A stretch of 64,000 bases of DNA, taken from assembly GCF_001078595.1 (NCBI RefSeq), contig NZ_LFTY01000002.1:2165773-2229772 (forward strand), given 5' to 3'. Positions 61,352-64,000 of the stretch are shown in pieces. This DNA is from Candidatus Rhodobacter oscarellae (GTDB lineage Bacteria > Pseudomonadota > Alphaproteobacteria > Rhodobacterales > Rhodobacteraceae). A program made the position numbers and the translations under genes. Position 1 is the stretch's first letter. Each line of letters opens with the position of its first letter. The notes beneath the pieces were generated by a model. It saw only the letters and a list, made by a program, of their open reading frames with translations. It made no database searches and was not told the DNA's origin.

Positions 61352-62164
61352 ATGGATTCGGAGCTTTCATATCACGACGCGCTGGCGGCGCTGGCCTGGC
61401 AGGTCGAGCTGGGCGCGGATGAGGCCATCCTGGACGCTCCGCTGAACCGGTATGACGCGCCCAAGCAGGCCCCGAGACCCGCGGCGCCAGCGCCCGCCAT
61501 GGACGCGCCGGGAACGCCCGCCGGGGCGCAGGGGGCGGCGCCCTCAGGAGGGCCGGACGCTGTGGAGAGCGCAACCCACGCCGCGCAGGTCGACACGCTG
61601 GCGGCGCTGCACCAAGCGCTGGCCGCATTCGAGCATTGCGAGCTAAAGCGGGGGGCAAGAAACACCGTCTTCTCAGATGGTTACCCGGCGGCGCGGGTGA
61701 TGATCATCGGCGAAGCGCCGGGCCGGGATGAGGACATCCAGGGCAAGCCCTTTGTCGGGCGCGCCGGGCAGCTTCTGGACCGGATGTTCAACTGCATCAG
61801 CATGGACCGCGCCAAGGAGGACCCCGCGCAGGCGCTCTACATCACCAATATCCTGCCCTGGCGGCCGCCGCAGAACCGCGACCCCAAGCCGGATGAGATC
61901 GCGATGATGCTGCCCTTCATGCGGCGGCATATCGAGCTGGTGGACCCGCAACTCATTGTCTTGATGGGAAATATCTCGTGCCAGGCGATGCTGGGGCGGC
62001 GCGGGATCACGCGGCTGCGCGGCGCCTGGCAGGACGTTTTGGGCCGCCCGGCGCTGCCGATGTTCCACCCCGCCTACCTGTTGCGCAACACCCATGCCAA
62101 GCGCGAGGCCTGGGCGGACTTGCTGGCGCTGCAGGCCCGGCTGCGAGATCTTAACAAAGCCTAA
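61352..62164 (+). CDS. Uracil-DNA glycosylase, family 4/5-like
   Basis: A 270-residue UDG of the iron-sulfur type. Motif A is GEAPGRDEDIQGKPFVGRAGQLLDRM, with TNILPWRPPQNRDPKPDE and FHPAYLLRN as the other catalytic and DNA-binding motifs. Residues 35-90 are an Ala/Pro-rich extension. At the usual N-terminal C-x2-C only one Cys is present (EHCELKRG), so the cluster, if any, must use other Cys. ATG 61352 is used; a GTG seven codons earlier is possible. Confidence 0.88.
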   Translation: MDSELSYHDALAALAWQVELGADEAILDAPLNRYDAPKQAPRPAAPAPAMDAPGTPAGAQGAAPSGGPDAVESATHAAQVDTLAALHQALAAFEHCELKRGARNTVFSDGYPAARVMIIGEAPGRDEDIQGKPFVGRAGQLLDRMFNCISMDRAKEDPAQALYITNILPWRPPQNRDPKPDEIAMMLPFMRRHIELVDPQLIVLMGNISCQAMLGRRGITRLRGAWQDVLGRPALPMFHPAYLLRNTHAKREAWADLLALQARLRDLNKA

Positions 62165-62404
62165 AGCCAGCGGGCGCAGGTTTTCCGCCCGAACTGCGAG
62201 AATCACTCATTAACGCCTTATTTTGCGGGCGAATCTGGTGTCGGCGAAGCGTCGGCAATGTGTCGGCCTTGCGTATGGCACCTTGTCGGGCAGTGAGCGT
62301 GGTTAACAAACCGCACGGTGTTTGATGTACATCCGCTATGCGGCCTTCGCCACGACCGCGCATTGCATGTGGCCTGGGGCGTGTGTTGAGCAAAACGCGC
62401 AACT
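62165..62404. other. Noncoding stretch before repeat copy 3
   Basis: Part of a 644-bp gap between the UDG gene and moaB. No gene or terminator is evident in this 240 bp. The rest of the gap is taken by the dispersed repeat (62405-62648) and about 160 bp leading to moaB. Confidence 0.5.
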
Positions 62405-62648
62405 CCCCAGCGACGCTTGCCGACACCAGACGCAACGGACCCCAAGCCGAGCAACCGCCCGAGCTTGCCTCGGGCAGCGGCCGACCTCCCCCAGGAGGCC
62501 GCTTTTGCGACGCTGCAACCCATTGGAACGCTGGCGTTTTCGAAGATCGCTCGCAACACAGAGCCGTGGCGCAAGCGACCTCCAGGTCGGCCGCTGCCCG
62601 GGTTGCGCTTGGTTCAAGGTGGAGGCCCTGGATCAAGTCCAGGGCGGG
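62405..62648 (+). repeat. About 243-bp dispersed intergenic repeat, copy 3
   Basis: Same layout as 15186-15427: opening CCCCAGCGACG, the 16-bp arm at 62472-62487 with its complement at 62584-62599, CCCCCAGGAGGCCGC after the left arm and AAGCGACCTCC before the right arm. The sequence inside the loop (about 62520-62570) diverges from the other copies. It precedes moaB. Confidence 0.85.
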
Positions 62649-62808
62649 AGATCCTCAAAGGACCGCTCCAAGCCAAGATCGACACCACTACCGCACCAGT
62701 CGCGCGCCAGGACCGGCGAGACATGCCCCGCCCCCGCCGGTCGCAATGCAAGGCTGGCCCCGCCCGCGCATTGGGATATATCTGCGCTCAGCAGCCAAGG
62801 AGCCCGCC

Positions 62809-63351
<543 letters not shown>

Positions 63352-63483
63352 CCGCCGCGCCCGTATAAGCCGCAATAACCGGCATGTGAGGCCGCCCGCG
63401 CTTGGCCATTCCTGGCGAACGGGCTATCTATTGCCTGCCGTCATGGTGCCGCGCGCGCCAAAGCAACGAAGAGCGAATAGCCA

Positions 63484-64000
63484 ATGCGGTTTCTAAGCCG
63501 GTCTTTCGTGGGGCTTCTCCTGGTGTCGCTGACGCTGGGCCTGCTGGCCTATGCCGGGCAGACCATCCGCGCCGCCATGCAGGAGCGCGCCAGCCAAGAG
63601 CAGCGCCAGCGCCCCGCGCGCGAGCGCGTCTTCGCCGTCAGCACCGTGCCGTTCGAGCCCGGCCAGGTCACCCCGGTGCTGACCACCTTCGGCGAGATCC
63701 GCAGCCGCCGCACCCTAGAGGTCCGCGCCACCGCGCCGGGCACGATCCTGACGCTCGCCGAGGGCTTTGAGGAGGGCGGGCAGGTCGCGGCCGGGCAGCT
63801 GCTGGCGCGGCTTGACCCAGCGGACGCGCAATCGGCGCTGGACGTGGCGATGACCGACCTCACCGAGGCCCGGGCCGAGGCGCGCGACGCCGCCACCAGC
63901 CTGGCCCTGGCCGAAGAGGACGTGGCCTCTGCCGCCGAGCAGCTTGCCCTGCGCAGCCAGTCGCTAGAGCGCCTTCAGCGGCGCTTTACCCGCGGCATCG
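63484..64000 (+). CDS. RND efflux membrane-fusion (periplasmic adaptor) protein, 5' part
   Basis: The first 172 residues of an HlyD/AcrA-type adaptor; the 3' end lies beyond the window. It has an N-terminal anchor helix (FVGLLLVSLTLGLLAYAGQTI), then PVLTTFGEIRSRRTLEVRATAPGTI with the biotinyl-lipoyl fold and a coiled-coil hairpin (DLTEARAEARDAATSLALAEEDVASAAEQL). It should bridge an RND pump and an outer-membrane channel. Substrate cannot be inferred. Confidence 0.85.
   Translation, partial: MRFLSRSFVGLLLVSLTLGLLAYAGQTIRAAMQERASQEQRQRPARERVFAVSTVPFEPGQVTPVLTTFGEIRSRRTLEVRATAPGTILTLAEGFEEGGQVAAGQLLARLDPADAQSALDVAMTDLTEARAEARDAATSLALAEEDVASAAEQLALRSQSLERLQRRFTRGI

Overview
The window looks like a chromosomal segment of a marine-type alphaproteobacterium of the Rhodobacteraceae (Roseobacter group). 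The evidence is the very high G+C content, dense gene packing with ATGA/GTGA/TGATG start-stop overlaps, frequent TTG/GTG starts, and the gene repertoire: a SoeABC-type sulfite dehydrogenase, PhaR plus phasin, RpoH, MeaB, a DUF6476-like membrane protein and DUF1036 proteins. No rRNA, tRNA or CRISPR array was seen.

Layout. 1-3.8 kb: the end of a DUF1036 protein and an exopolysaccharide locus (sugar transferase, epimerase, divergent Wza-like export lipoprotein). 4-9.4 kb: soeA, an alpha/beta hydrolase, soeB and soeC for cytoplasmic sulfite oxidation. 9.7-13.7 kb: a TesA-like esterase divergent from a YbbA/YbbP-like ABC pair. 13.8-18 kb: a Cache-domain protein with no output domain, a PrpF/GalD-like isomerase, and a small gene coupled to a 2-hydroxyacid dehydrogenase. 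18-22.8 kb: an operon of MaoC hydratase, acyl-CoA dehydrogenase, APH-like kinase and SDR, with a divergent quinone oxidoreductase, plausibly a 4-hydroxyacyl-CoA catabolic unit. 23-32.8 kb: meaB, a frameshifted DUF3108-like gene, hrpB, gnd, an ankyrin protein, a Gfo/Idh oxidoreductase, a methyltransferase and a DksA-type zinc finger. 32.8-34.6 kb: a HEIGH metallopeptidase gene split by an IS630-family element. 34.6-42.8 kb: an IMPACT protein, a LysR regulator with a divergent pair, a nuclease, rpoH, rluD, and phaR/phasin with probable PhaR operators. 42.8-50.3 kb: transporters around two adjacent DUF1036 genes, one with four repeats. 50.4-58.8 kb: rplY, pth, DUF2332/DUF2237, murJ, hyi, SDR, EamA, VOC and WYL genes. 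58.9-64 kb: a DUF1194/vWA protein, a PH-like membrane protein, pyrB, a uracil-DNA glycosylase, moaB and the start of an RND adaptor.

The least explained material is not in the housekeeping genes. Two unrelated intergenic repeat families each occur three times. The first is about 143 bp and made of four short palindromes with a CTTNNAAG core (9487, 22878, 38116). The second is about 243 bp and closed by a 16-bp inverted repeat (15186, 44785, 62405). The window also holds a single 100-bp element with perfect 15-bp terminal inverted repeats (19914), and a set of secreted DUF1036 proteins whose four cysteines keep an exact 32-32-14 spacing in all five complete repeats.
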